A stretch of DNA of 64,000 nucleotides from Streptomyces sp. 3214.6 (GCF_900129855.1 NZ_LT670819.1:8246001-8310000), one strand, 5' to 3'; counted from the stretch's first letter, positions 53,368 to 61,171 are shown. The notes: a model not told the origin generated them from the sequence alone. Numbers and translations are program-made.

Positions 53368-55428
53368 TCAATCCACCTCGATGCCGAAGTCCTGAACGAG
53401 TTCACCCAAGCCGCCCGTGTAGCCCTTGCCGCCCAGCACGAAGTCCCAGTCTCCGTTCGTCCTTCGGCGGAAGGAGCCGAGTACCAAGGCGGTTTCCTGC
53501 GACCGGCCGTCTGAGACCTCAAGTCGTCCCATCTCGGCCAGCTCCGGGTCGAGCAGGCGGATGAACGCGTCTGTGAAGCCAGAGAGGTCGGCGTCCGGGT
53601 TGACCTCCGGGTCAATGGCTGCCACGAGTACGAACCGGTCGGCTTCATCGGGCAACCCGTCGAAGGAAACACAGATCGCGGCCTTGTCAGGCGCAGTGGC
53701 GGGGAGAGCGCGCACTGAGCCATCCGGCGTTTGCGGATTGTTGAAGAAGACGAAGTGATCGTCGCTGAGGATCCGGTTGCCATGGCACACGAGAGCGCAG
53801 ACGTCGAGGGCGACACTTCCGGTCCACGACATGCCCAAGACGTTGTAATCGTCCGGCAGCCGAGCGTCTGGCACTGAGGGCGTCGGCTCTGCCGGGACTG
53901 GTCGGCCACCTCCACCAAGCTGCCCACGCAGCCCATGACGATGCAACAGGTCCACAAGCTCGGCGCCCGAGATGAGTTCGAGCGGCTTGCCGTTGGCGAA
54001 AGTGTGTGAGCCGGGACCGAACCCTGACGTCGTCACAAGGACGCCCTTGTTGGCGCCGGCGTCCTGCACGGTTCCGTACAAGTCACGCACAGCGGTGGGC
54101 GGCACCGTGTTGCGATAGCGCTTCACCTGGACGACGATCTTGCCGCCCCGGATCGGTGTCGGATCCAGTGCGTCGACGTCCACGCCGCCATCGTTGGAGC
54201 GTTGGGTGGTCACCGCCTGCATCCCCATGGCCCGGAAGAGATCGGCAACGAGATTCTCGAATGCGATCGGGTCCATGGCCAAGAGGTCCGGTTCCTCATC
54301 GCCGCCGTGGGAGACCACACGGTTCCCAATATCCTGAGGCCGCCTGCTCGGCCGTACCGGTGTGAGCTGATCCGGCCGGGCCGAGAGCTGTCCGCGCAGT
54401 GCGTCAGCCAGGCAACTACCTGCGTCCACCTGCGCCAGGTGCAAGTTGCGGAACGAAGAGCGCGAGGCCATGACAGTTGCGAGGAAGATCTCGCCAGGTC
54501 GGCCTGTCGTGGGGTCATGCCCATCGACGAACCCGTTCAAGGTCACCGACTCAAGCGCACCCAGCTCATCCGCGGCGAACAGCTCATGGAGAACAAGCAG
54601 CATGCACTGAGCCAGGACCTCCCTGTACAGAGCACGGCGCTGGCTCACCGGGCGCGGAGTTTCCTTGTCCTGGTCGACCCCGGACATGTACCGAACGGCC
54701 TTGACCTCCGGCACGATGCTGTAAGCGGGCAACTCCCAGTCCAGGACCAATTGCCGGGCCTGCGGGTCGTAGGCTGCTGCCACCTGACGGGGGAAGCCTT
54801 CCGGCCATGCCGTCGAGGCGTAGAGAGCTGCGGAGAAGTACTCGATCACGGAATCGGGATCCCGGCGCCTCACCCCTTCGGTTGTCGCGACGACGCCCGC
54901 GTTGTGCCGCCGTACATCAGCCAGCTGAGTATCGACCCAGTGCTGGTACTCCCGCTGGTACGACGCCAGCTGTTGCTGTCGCTGGGCCTCCGCGGCTTGG
55001 GCGGCCTGCCAGTCCCGCTCGAAGCGCACTCGTGCTTCAGCCTGAGCCTGGGCCCGGCGACTTGCCGTCCAACCGCTCTGGGTCTGGTAGTGACTGAAAT
55101 CGGGCATGGGTACCGGCTGCGCCAACGGTCCGGGAGCGAAGGGCTGCACCTCCTCAGGTCGCATGAGGGAGGAGGCCTTGAAGGCCGGCGCCTGGCAACC
55201 CGAGGCAAGAAGACCTTGCAAGGATGCGACCTGCGCGTCCAACTCCTCCGTGCGCCGTAGAGCCTCGGTTTGCCGGTACTCGCGGTGGCTCTGGGCGGCT
55301 CGCCGCTGGTAGGCCCGCGCTTGCTGTTCTTGCTGTCTCCGCTGTCTGGCTTCGGCTTCCATCTGGCGCTGCTGTTGCCGCTGCATATCAGCCCAGACAC
55401 CGACAAAGCCAGTAGAGCGACGACTCAT
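53368..55428 (-). CDS. Coiled-coil / Mrr-type endonuclease / TerD fusion protein
   Basis: 686 residues. Residues ~15-175 are Gln/Arg/Ala-rich coiled coil (RQQEQQARAYQRRAAQSHRE). A middle globular region (~190-360) has no known name. A restriction endonuclease Mrr-type domain lies at ~385-505, with GGVDVD (Asp ~417) and VVQVKRY (Gln434-x-Lys436), the D...QxK catalytic pattern. The C-terminus (~525-686) is a TerD domain: GSVALDVCALVCHGNRILSD, FFNNPQTPDGSV, and the Ca-binding-like DPEVNPDADLSGF. TerD proteins belong to tellurite/stress systems with proposed links to phage defence. The start at 55428 is preferred (GGGGAGGG upstream); an ATG at 55518 is possible. The stop lies at the tnpB element's right end. 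Confidence 0.85.
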   Translation of the reverse strand: MSRRSTGFVGVWADMQRQQQRQMEAEARQRRQQEQQARAYQRRAAQSHREYRQTEALRRTEELDAQVASLQGLLASGCQAPAFKASSLMRPEEVQPFAPGPLAQPVPMPDFSHYQTQSGWTASRRAQAQAEARVRFERDWQAAQAAEAQRQQQLASYQREYQHWVDTQLADVRRHNAGVVATTEGVRRRDPDSVIEYFSAALYASTAWPEGFPRQVAAAYDPQARQLVLDWELPAYSIVPEVKAVRYMSGVDQDKETPRPVSQRRALYREVLAQCMLLVLHELFAADELGALESVTLNGFVDGHDPTTGRPGEIFLATVMASRSSFRNLHLAQVDAGSCLADALRGQLSARPDQLTPVRPSRRPQDIGNRVVSHGGDEEPDLLAMDPIAFENLVADLFRAMGMQAVTTQRSNDGGVDVDALDPTPIRGGKIVVQVKRYRNTVPPTAVRDLYGTVQDAGANKGVLVTTSGFGPGSHTFANGKPLELISGAELVDLLHRHGLRGQLGGGGRPVPAEPTPSVPDARLPDDYNVLGMSWTGSVALDVCALVCHGNRILSDDHFVFFNNPQTPDGSVRALPATAPDKAAICVSFDGLPDEADRFVLVAAIDPEVNPDADLSGFTDAFIRLLDPELAEMGRLEVSDGRSQETALVLGSFRRRTNGDWDFVLGGKGYTGGLGELVQDFGIEVD

Positions 55429-55794
55429 GTGCTGCAGGCCCTCCCCAGGACGTTGGCAGCCGAAAGGCACCATGGTTGTCCCCACAACCAGTTGTAACGA
55501 GACGACTCTAGCCAGCAATCACCGTCTCGCATATCCACGCGTCAATGGAAGTACGGTCGGCCCATCCCCGCAGGTCAACGTGACTGGAGGGTAACCAGGC
55601 CGTGCCAGGTCGTAGCGCCGGAACGGTCGCGTGCGTCAGCACCGATCTCGCAGTGTGCACCGCAACCTGAAAGGGCTGTGACCGCGGCTTGACATGAGCC
55701 ATCGAGCCGCGTTCACGGACCTCAACGGGCGGTTTGCCAGGGGGGCAGGGCTGGCCCGCCACTGATCGAGGGGACGGTTCCGAGGTCTGCGCCG
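55429..55794. other. Intergenic stretch upstream of the TerD-Mrr gene
   Basis: About 365 bases. It should carry the promoter of the minus-strand fusion gene. A minus-strand frame ending at 55508 has some coding character but no start signal or family; otherwise nothing seen. Confidence 0.4.
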
Positions 55795-56418
55795 TCAGTC
55801 GAATGCCACGACCAGGCGGACGCCATCGTCACCGAAGCGGCCGGCCAGAGCCTTCATCACAGCGAAGACATGCGGCCAGTGAGTCTCCGGACCCAAGACG
55901 GCTCCCATGTTCAGAGGTTCGTAGGCGCAGACCAAATCGTCGATGGTCCACTCGACACGTTCTGAGGTGCTGCGCCGGTCCACAGGTGGCACGCCCACCA
56001 CGGACAGGACCTCCGACGGCCACTGATGGGATACAAGCTGGCCATACCGTGTCGACGGCAGCGACTTCTTGTGCCAGGTCACTCGGCCAACGAAGTTCTC
56101 AGGCCCGGCTGCGGGATCGATGGAAGCCAATTCCCCCCAGTTGACCCAACTTGCGCTGTCCATCTCGCCCAGGGCAACCCAGGAGCCCAACTGTGAGCGC
56201 ATACCGCTCGACAGGTCATCGGGCAGACCACGGCCGGGTGCAAGCGGTGGGAAGCCCGCGTAGTTGCGCACTCCGAAGAGAAGACCGAAAGCCCTGTAGT
56301 CGGTCTCGTCGTACAACGGCCACAGATCCATGGCGGTCACCCATGGCTCGCCGTCGTAGTCGTCGGTGCCGGCATAAGGATGACGAAACTCGATCCCGCC
56401 ATAGATGTCCGTGCCCAT
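55795..56418 (-). CDS. Uncharacterised protein of the MGTDIY type
   Basis: 207 residues starting MGTDIYGGIEFRHPYAGTDD. The opening resembles the MG(C/T)DIH...E start of uncharacterised proteins common in phages and mobile islands. The middle (DYRAFGLLFGVRNYAGFPPL) and the end (HWPHVFAVMKALAGRFGDDG, VRLVVAFD) look globular. No catalytic motif is evident. It lies upstream of the TerD-Mrr gene on the same strand, 366 bases apart, in the accessory region. The ATG at 56418 is where the conserved start lies. Confidence 0.7.
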   Translation of the reverse strand: MGTDIYGGIEFRHPYAGTDDYDGEPWVTAMDLWPLYDETDYRAFGLLFGVRNYAGFPPLAPGRGLPDDLSSGMRSQLGSWVALGEMDSASWVNWGELASIDPAAGPENFVGRVTWHKKSLPSTRYGQLVSHQWPSEVLSVVGVPPVDRRSTSERVEWTIDDLVCAYEPLNMGAVLGPETHWPHVFAVMKALAGRFGDDGVRLVVAFD

Positions 56419-56503
56419 GGCGTCGCAGCCTAACGGCCCTGGCTTGAACGGCACACGACTTATGGTCGGTCAGCGACACAGCGAGGCTTGGCATGGATCA
56501 AGC

Positions 56504-56638
56504 CGCGACGTCACCCCGCTCGTCCATGAGATCCACGCCCTTGTGAGCAGCGGTGACCTGGGCTCCGCCGCCCGTCTCCTGCCCCAGGAACGCCCCTGTC
56601 CCGCCGGTGACGAAGTCCTTGCCCACCTGTGTCGATGA
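56504..56638 (+). pseudogene. Truncated DUF4291 C-terminal tail
   Basis: The frame reads RDVTPLVHEIHALVSSGDLG and ends DEVLAHLCR then TGA. It matches the last ~44 residues of the DUF4291 protein at 51036 (about 70% identical, and ~75% in DNA), but the first 150 residues of that family are absent. It lies in opposite orientation and bounds the accessory region on the right. Confidence 0.8.
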
Positions 56639-57273
56639 GGGGGCCCGCAGCCGCCGCGGACCGAAGCGCTCCCCGGAGTCCGGAGTCCGGGGGCCTGTGG
56701 GGCGCCGGGGGCCGGGGCTCGTTGCCGGCAATCCAAGGGGTCCCCGGGCCGTCCGATTCCCCCGCTGTAGCCGTGGCGGGACGCCGACATCCTGTTGCTC
56801 GCGCTGCTCTGTCTCCGCTCGTGCGCCTGGGACGGGCGCTTCCCGAGCCCGCAGGCGCGCCGCGGAATGCTTGCCCTAGCACAGTAACTCGCCAGGGTTT
56901 TCGAATTGCTTGCAGGGTTCCGCGTAAACGTTCGGGGCCCGCACTGGACGGTCCCGGCGCGTGGGGCGGCGAATACTGGCCGGAGTGTGCCGTCCTCCCC
57001 GTCCTCTCTGTTCCCCCTCGTCCCGGTCGGTCGGTGGAACCGTCGTCATCGAGGGTTCTGGATTCCAGTGTTCCGTGCCGGATTTCGTTGTTCCGCGAGC
57101 GAATCGTCTGTCGGAATAACTCCCCTTTCCCTTCCGTCCCTGGCGAATCTTCGGTTCTTGCAAGGGAAAGTCGGGCAAGTCAAAATTCCGCCAGGCGGTG
57201 CGATCGGTGTTTTTAGGACTTTATCCGTCGAAGGAACCAGGAAATCGTTTCTCCATATCTACGATCGCAAGCT
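56639..57273. promoter_or_regulatory. 635-base gene-free stretch before the oxidase-decarboxylase operon
   Basis: No coding frame is convincing. From 57060 to 57270 the GC content falls markedly (for example TTTTTAGGACTTTATCC near 57211), typical of a promoter region. No ribosome site of the AGGAGG type stands before the ATG at 57274. Confidence 0.45.
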
Positions 57274-57717
57274 ATGACCGACATTCCACGGGACAACTCC
57301 GCGACCCGTGCGCGCTGGCAGACGTGCCTCGGGCTCGCCCGTGAACTCCTCCTCGTCGGGCCGGACGACAAGGACCTCAACCTCGGCCAGCTCCACGCCC
57401 TCATCGACACGGGCCATCTCGGCTCCACCCCCCACCCGCGCAAGAAGATCCTCTTCATCGGCGCCGGCATCACCGGCCTCGTCGCCGGCCGCCTGCTCAA
57501 GGACGCCGGTCACGACGTCACCGTCCTGGAGGCCAACGCCGGCCGCGTCGGCGGACGTATCAAGACCTTCCGTGCGGTGCACTCCGCCGGAGAGCACACC
57601 TCCCTCAAGCACGCCTGGATCGAGGGCGCCCTGGAGAGCGCCGTCCGCGCCGCCGTCGCCGTACACCAGGCTCCGCCGGTCACCACCCCGGGCCCGAACG
57701 TGGAGGACTGTTCATGA
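57274..57717 (+). CDS. Internally deleted flavin amine oxidase (L-amino acid oxidase type)
   Basis: 147 residues in one open frame. Residues 1-100 are the N-terminal part of an L-amino acid oxidase: a lead-in helix region, then the FAD-binding ILFIGAGITGLVAGRLLKDA and VLEANAGRVGGRIKTFR. Directly after comes the C-terminal family end, AGEHTSLKHAWIEGALESAV. The ~400 residues that hold substrate binding and most of the FAD site are missing; the junction is near base 57573. The stop overlaps the next start (ATGA). It cannot be a working oxidase, though the frame is intact and it may still serve to couple translation downstream. Confidence 0.8.
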   Translation: MTDIPRDNSATRARWQTCLGLARELLLVGPDDKDLNLGQLHALIDTGHLGSTPHPRKKILFIGAGITGLVAGRLLKDAGHDVTVLEANAGRVGGRIKTFRAVHSAGEHTSLKHAWIEGALESAVRAAVAVHQAPPVTTPGPNVEDCS

Positions 57718-59567
57718 CCGCGATCACCCCCGAGTGCACGGTCGCCCGCTATCTCGCCCTGCGGCTGGCCGAGTTGGGCATCACCCATCTGTTCGGCGTC
57801 CCCGGCAACCACCTCGGCCCGTTTCTGACGACCCTGCGGGCCGAGGGCGACATCGAGTGGGTCGGCACCCCCACCGAGGGCGGCGCGGGCCAGGCCGCCG
57901 ACGCCTACGCCCGCATCCACGGCGTCGGCGCGGCCGCGGTCACGTACAGCGTCGGCGCGTTCAACCTGCTCAACGCCTGCGGCGGCGCCTACGTCGAGCA
58001 GGTCCCGCTCATCGCCGTCAATGCCTCCCCGCCGTACGAGCAGTGGCAGAACTACCGCGCTCTGGGCATGCTCACCTCACACATGAGCCCCCGTCCGGAG
58101 AGCAACCTGGACGTCTACCGGCAGGTCACCGTGGACGCGCAGGTCATCTCCAACCCGGGCCTGGCCGCCGCTCAGATCGACGCCGCGCTCACCGCGTGCC
58201 TCTCCGAGCGCAGGCCCGTCTACCTGGAGGTCATGGAGGACCTGTGGGACGAGCCCTGCCCCGGGCCCGAGGAGCCGATCGTCCGTCACGAACGGCCGTT
58301 CAGCGCACGCAACCAGGCCATGCTCGACCAGGCCGTGAACGCGATCCTCACCCTGGTCGAGGAGCATCCAGGACCGGACGGCAGGCCCCGCCCGATCGTG
58401 TGGGCCGGCGAGGAGATCGACCGGCTCCGCCTCGGCGGCCGGCTCACCGACCTGGTCGAGGCCACCGGAGTGCCGTTCTGCACCACCGTCGGCGCGAAGG
58501 CCGTCGTCGACGAGGACCTGCCGCAGTTCCACGGCGTCTACAACGGCCACGCCAGTCATCCGGACGTGTACCGGATGTTCAAGGACTGGGCCACCTGCCG
58601 GATCGGGCTCGGTGCCTGGTCCACGTCGAAGAACCTCGGCGGCGAGCAGTGCGTCGGCGGCGACTGGGTGATGGCCGCGCAGGGCGGCGTCAGCGTCGGC
58701 ACCTCCTACTTCCCCGACGTCCAGCTCGCACAGCTGTTGCCCGCCCTCCAGGACGCCCTGGTGAAGGCGTACGGCTGCGGAGGCCCGGCCGCCGACTACT
58801 ACGCCGAGGCCCACGCCCATCATGGACCGCTCGGCGGCCGCCCCGCCGCCTTGCGACACCATCGCGCCTCCCTGCGCACCAGCGGCTCGCGGTCCCGGCA
58901 CGCCGACCGCCAACAGCTCACCTACGACGGCGCGTTCGACCGGATCAACCACTTCCTGGGCCAGGAGACCGAGGAGGAGTGGACGGTCGTCTCCGATGCC
59001 GCGTTCTCCCTCATCGGCTCGATGAACCTGGCGCTGCCCGCGGGCGGGTTCCTGTCACAGGTCAGCTGGCTGTCCATCGGCTGGTCGGTGGGTGCGGCCA
59101 CCGGCGCCGCGCTCGCCCCCGAACGCGGGCGCGCCCGCCCGATGGTGTTCGTCGGCGACGGCGCCTTCCAGGAAACCTGCCAGGAGATCTCCACCCACAC
59201 CAGGCTCGGGCTCCGGTCGGTGGTGTTCGTCATGGACAACGGACACTTCTACGGGATCGAGCAGATGCTGGTGCACCCGTCCTACTACTCCGAGCCGGGC
59301 TCCGCGGACCCGGAGGGCGCTGACTTCTACAACGTCCTGCACCCGTGGCACTACGACCGCCTCGCGGACGTCTTCGCCGGCAGGAACACCCCGGCGAACG
59401 GGATCAGCATCACGCACGCCTTCGAGCTGGACGACCTGCTGGCGCGCCTCACCGACCCGAACGACCCGGTCAACGCCGGACCACTGCTGGTCCGCGTCCG
59501 CCTGCGCCGGCACGACTACCCGCGGGCGATGGCCTACAAGGTGCCGAAGCCCTCCGCGACGGCCTGA
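57714..59567 (+). CDS. Thiamine-diphosphate-dependent 2-keto acid decarboxylase-like enzyme
   Basis: 617 residues of the pyruvate/indolepyruvate decarboxylase superfamily. The N-terminal domain has LAELGITHLFGVPGNHLGPF and the cofactor-activating Glu55 in GTPTEGGAGQAADAYAR; the ThDP motif begins GDG at 481 and closes with MDNG at about 507-510. It probably decarboxylates a 2-keto acid, which an amino acid oxidase encoded upstream would once have supplied. The ATG overlaps the stop of the oxidase remnant. A stretch around residue 370-405 is His/Arg-rich and unusual. Acetolactate synthase-like chemistry cannot be excluded. Confidence 0.85.
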   Translation: MTAITPECTVARYLALRLAELGITHLFGVPGNHLGPFLTTLRAEGDIEWVGTPTEGGAGQAADAYARIHGVGAAAVTYSVGAFNLLNACGGAYVEQVPLIAVNASPPYEQWQNYRALGMLTSHMSPRPESNLDVYRQVTVDAQVISNPGLAAAQIDAALTACLSERRPVYLEVMEDLWDEPCPGPEEPIVRHERPFSARNQAMLDQAVNAILTLVEEHPGPDGRPRPIVWAGEEIDRLRLGGRLTDLVEATGVPFCTTVGAKAVVDEDLPQFHGVYNGHASHPDVYRMFKDWATCRIGLGAWSTSKNLGGEQCVGGDWVMAAQGGVSVGTSYFPDVQLAQLLPALQDALVKAYGCGGPAADYYAEAHAHHGPLGGRPAALRHHRASLRTSGSRSRHADRQQLTYDGAFDRINHFLGQETEEEWTVVSDAAFSLIGSMNLALPAGGFLSQVSWLSIGWSVGAATGAALAPERGRARPMVFVGDGAFQETCQEISTHTRLGLRSVVFVMDNGHFYGIEQMLVHPSYYSEPGSADPEGADFYNVLHPWHYDRLADVFAGRNTPANGISITHAFELDDLLARLTDPNDPVNAGPLLVRVRLRRHDYPRAMAYKVPKPSATA

Positions 59568-59609
59568 ACCGGAAACCCAGGAAATTCTCGTATTCGGAAG
59601 GGACAGGAA

Positions 59610-60119
59610 ATGGCTGATCTCAACGTCCTGATCGCGTTCGACGCGGCCACGATCGTCGAGCGGAATCCCAACGCGTCGAGGAACCCCGAAGCACCGACGT
59701 ACGTCGACGAAAGCCTGATCTACATGACGACGCGACACGATCACATTGTCGGTACGTCGGGGGCCGAGCTGAACCTCCTGGCCGAACCCGGGGACAGCAT
59801 CAGGTGGCGGGAGACGACGCTGTCGCTCAGCAGCGACTACAAGGCACTGCTGTACAGGTACGTCAGCAGCGACCCGGAACACCAGCTCATCAGGACGCCG
59901 GAAATCGAGGTGATCGACGGCATCTTTCCGATTCCGAAGGAGGGGAGTGAGGGCAGGCCGGAATTCGTGACGCAGAACTACCAGGATCATTACTGGCGGG
60001 CGACCGTCAAAAAGCCCGGCAAGGTCGTGTACCACTTCTACTTCCAGATCCTGGACCGCCATCGGCAGTTGAAGGGGTATTTCCAGTGGGACCCCTTCAT
60101 CACCATCGAAAATCCCTGA
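59610..60119 (+). CDS. AidA/PixA family inclusion-body protein
   Basis: 169 residues matching the inclusion body protein family: MADLNVLIAFDAATIVERNP, DESLIYMTTRHDHIVGTSGA, GDSIRWRETTLSLSSDYKAL and the end VYHFYFQILDRHRQLKGYFQ. PixA forms crystalline inclusions in Xenorhabdus and AidA is quorum-regulated in Burkholderia; their biochemistry is unknown. In this window it follows the decarboxylase by 42 bases with GGAAGGGACAGGAA before the ATG, so it belongs to the operon. GC content is a little lower than the neighbours, consistent with transfer. A terminator follows. Confidence 0.88.
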   Translation: MADLNVLIAFDAATIVERNPNASRNPEAPTYVDESLIYMTTRHDHIVGTSGAELNLLAEPGDSIRWRETTLSLSSDYKALLYRYVSSDPEHQLIRTPEIEVIDGIFPIPKEGSEGRPEFVTQNYQDHYWRATVKKPGKVVYHFYFQILDRHRQLKGYFQWDPFITIENP

Positions 60120-60130
60120 CGGTGCCCGGT

Positions 60131-60161
60131 CGAGGGCGGCGGCCGTCAGCCGCCGTCCTCG
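60131..60161 (+). terminator. Terminator of the decarboxylase-PixA operon
   Basis: 13-bp stem with one G-U pair (arms 60131-60143 and 60149-60161) and a 5-base loop, 11 bases after the stop. Confidence 0.85.
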
Positions 60162-60272
60162 GCACGCTGGGCCGGCCCACCTGTGGGGGCGGGCCGCAGC
60201 GATGAGTTTCCGCGTCCCCGGGTGTCTATCAGGCGACCTTTCCGAGCAGGCATCCGCACAAGGAGACGAACC

Positions 60273-60722
60273 ATGAGCACCGAGCAGTCCGCCCCGGCCA
60301 ACGGCTTCTCCTACCACCTCACCCGAACCCTGTCCGCCCCCGTGGCGAAGGTGTGGCAGGCATGGACCACCCCGGAGCAGTACGCCCGGTGGGCCTACGC
60401 CGTCGCCGGTTCCGTCGAGATGGACGTACGGCCGGGCGGAGCGTGGAAGGCCACGGTGGCCACGCCGGACGGCGAGCAGGTCCCGCTGACCGGCTCCTAT
60501 CTCGAGGTCGACGAGTACCGTCGCCTGGTGGTCGGCATGGACGTACCCGGCAAGTCCGCGCCTGCGGCCATGACCATGGAACTCGACGAACAGGACGATC
60601 GCCACACGCGGATCGGGCTCCACCAGACCTGCGACACCGCCGAGGAACGCGCCATGGCCGAGCAGGGCAGCACGATGCTCCTCGACAGCCTGACCACCTT
60701 CCTGGCCGAGGAGAGCGAGTAG
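60273..60722 (+). CDS. SRPBCC/AHSA1 domain protein
   Basis: 149 residues with the Aha1 C-terminal-like START fold: LTRTLSAPVAKVWQAWTTPE, PGGAWKATVATPDG, a middle LTGSYLEVDEYRRLVVGM and a final amphipathic helix EQGSTMLLDSLTTFLAEE. Such proteins bind small hydrophobic ligands; role unknown. ATG at 60273 follows AGGAGA by 6 bases. Its stop codon begins a 16-bp tandem repeat. Confidence 0.88.
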   Translation: MSTEQSAPANGFSYHLTRTLSAPVAKVWQAWTTPEQYARWAYAVAGSVEMDVRPGGAWKATVATPDGEQVPLTGSYLEVDEYRRLVVGMDVPGKSAPAAMTMELDEQDDRHTRIGLHQTCDTAEERAMAEQGSTMLLDSLTTFLAEESE

Positions 60723-60775
60723 CCGACAGGACGGGTGGCCGACACGACGAGTGGCCGACAGGACGAGTGGCCGAA
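60720..60775 (+). repeat. 16-bp tandem repeat starting at a stop codon
   Basis: Three and a half units of TGGCCGACAGGACGAG with few changes; the first unit, TAGCCGACAGGACGGG, begins with the TAG stop of the SRPBCC gene. Confidence 0.85.
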
Positions 60776-60823
60776 CCTGCCCAGACCCGTCGCCGCTCAC
60801 GGACCGTGGGCGGTGGGCGGGTC

Positions 60824-61003
60824 TCAGGCCGCCGTGACCACCTCGCCGCGGATCGCCGCGGCCCACTCCACCACGAGCAGCTCGTACTCCGCCCGCTCCT
60901 GGGCGGACAGCGAGCCGCCCGCGCGCCGCCAGAGGGCCCGGATCCGCTCGTTTAACTCGGCTGCAGACCGCACGGAACCAGAGGTCACAGAATTGGGGGA
61001 CAT
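60824..61003 (-). CDS. 59-residue hypothetical protein
   Basis: Frame from ATG 61003 to TGA 60824: MSPNSVTSGSVRSAAELNER, then IRALWRRAGGSLSAQERAEY and ELLVVEWAAAIRGEVVTAA. Helical throughout with good hydrophobic periodicity, and third positions rich in GC after the first 20 codons. Upstream sequence is AT-richer, as in a promoter. An imperfect hairpin with base AGACCCG/CGGGTCT (60783-60824) lies at its end. Small helical proteins of this sort are widespread in streptomycetes; function unknown. Confidence 0.7.
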   Translation of the reverse strand: MSPNSVTSGSVRSAAELNERIRALWRRAGGSLSAQERAEYELLVVEWAAAIRGEVVTAA

Positions 61004-61171
61004 GCGGCAAGCCTAGGCGGAAGCACTGACAGTGCGCTACCGGACGGCTACGCGCGCGGATATGGGGTTGGTCACGGCTGATCGATCAACCCGGACGGCT
61101 CGCCGGCGAGCAGCGGTGGGCAGCGGGTGGGCAGTGGCGGGGAGCGGCGAGCAGGGTGGGTGATGAAGGGG

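Larger units (their letters stand above)
51911..53372 (+). mobile_element. IS200/IS605-family element of the IS1341 type (tnpB only)
   Basis: A tnpB gene with no tnpA, bounded by hairpins as in IS1341-type elements. The left end has a CGGCC-TTCA-GGCCG hairpin (51931-51944) preceded by TTCAT (51915-51919) as possible target motif. The right end has a CCTCGGGC-TTCA-GCCCGAGG hairpin (53342-53361) followed by GAGCAAGTCAA. Exact ends are estimated. Without tnpA it depends on a transposase in trans, and its tnpB is frameshifted. Confidence 0.75.

Noticed and set aside
55508..55762. Minus-strand 84-codon frame upstream of the TerD-Mrr gene, considered as an integrase remnant
   Set aside because: Similarity to integrase N-termini is too weak, and no catalytic residues are present.
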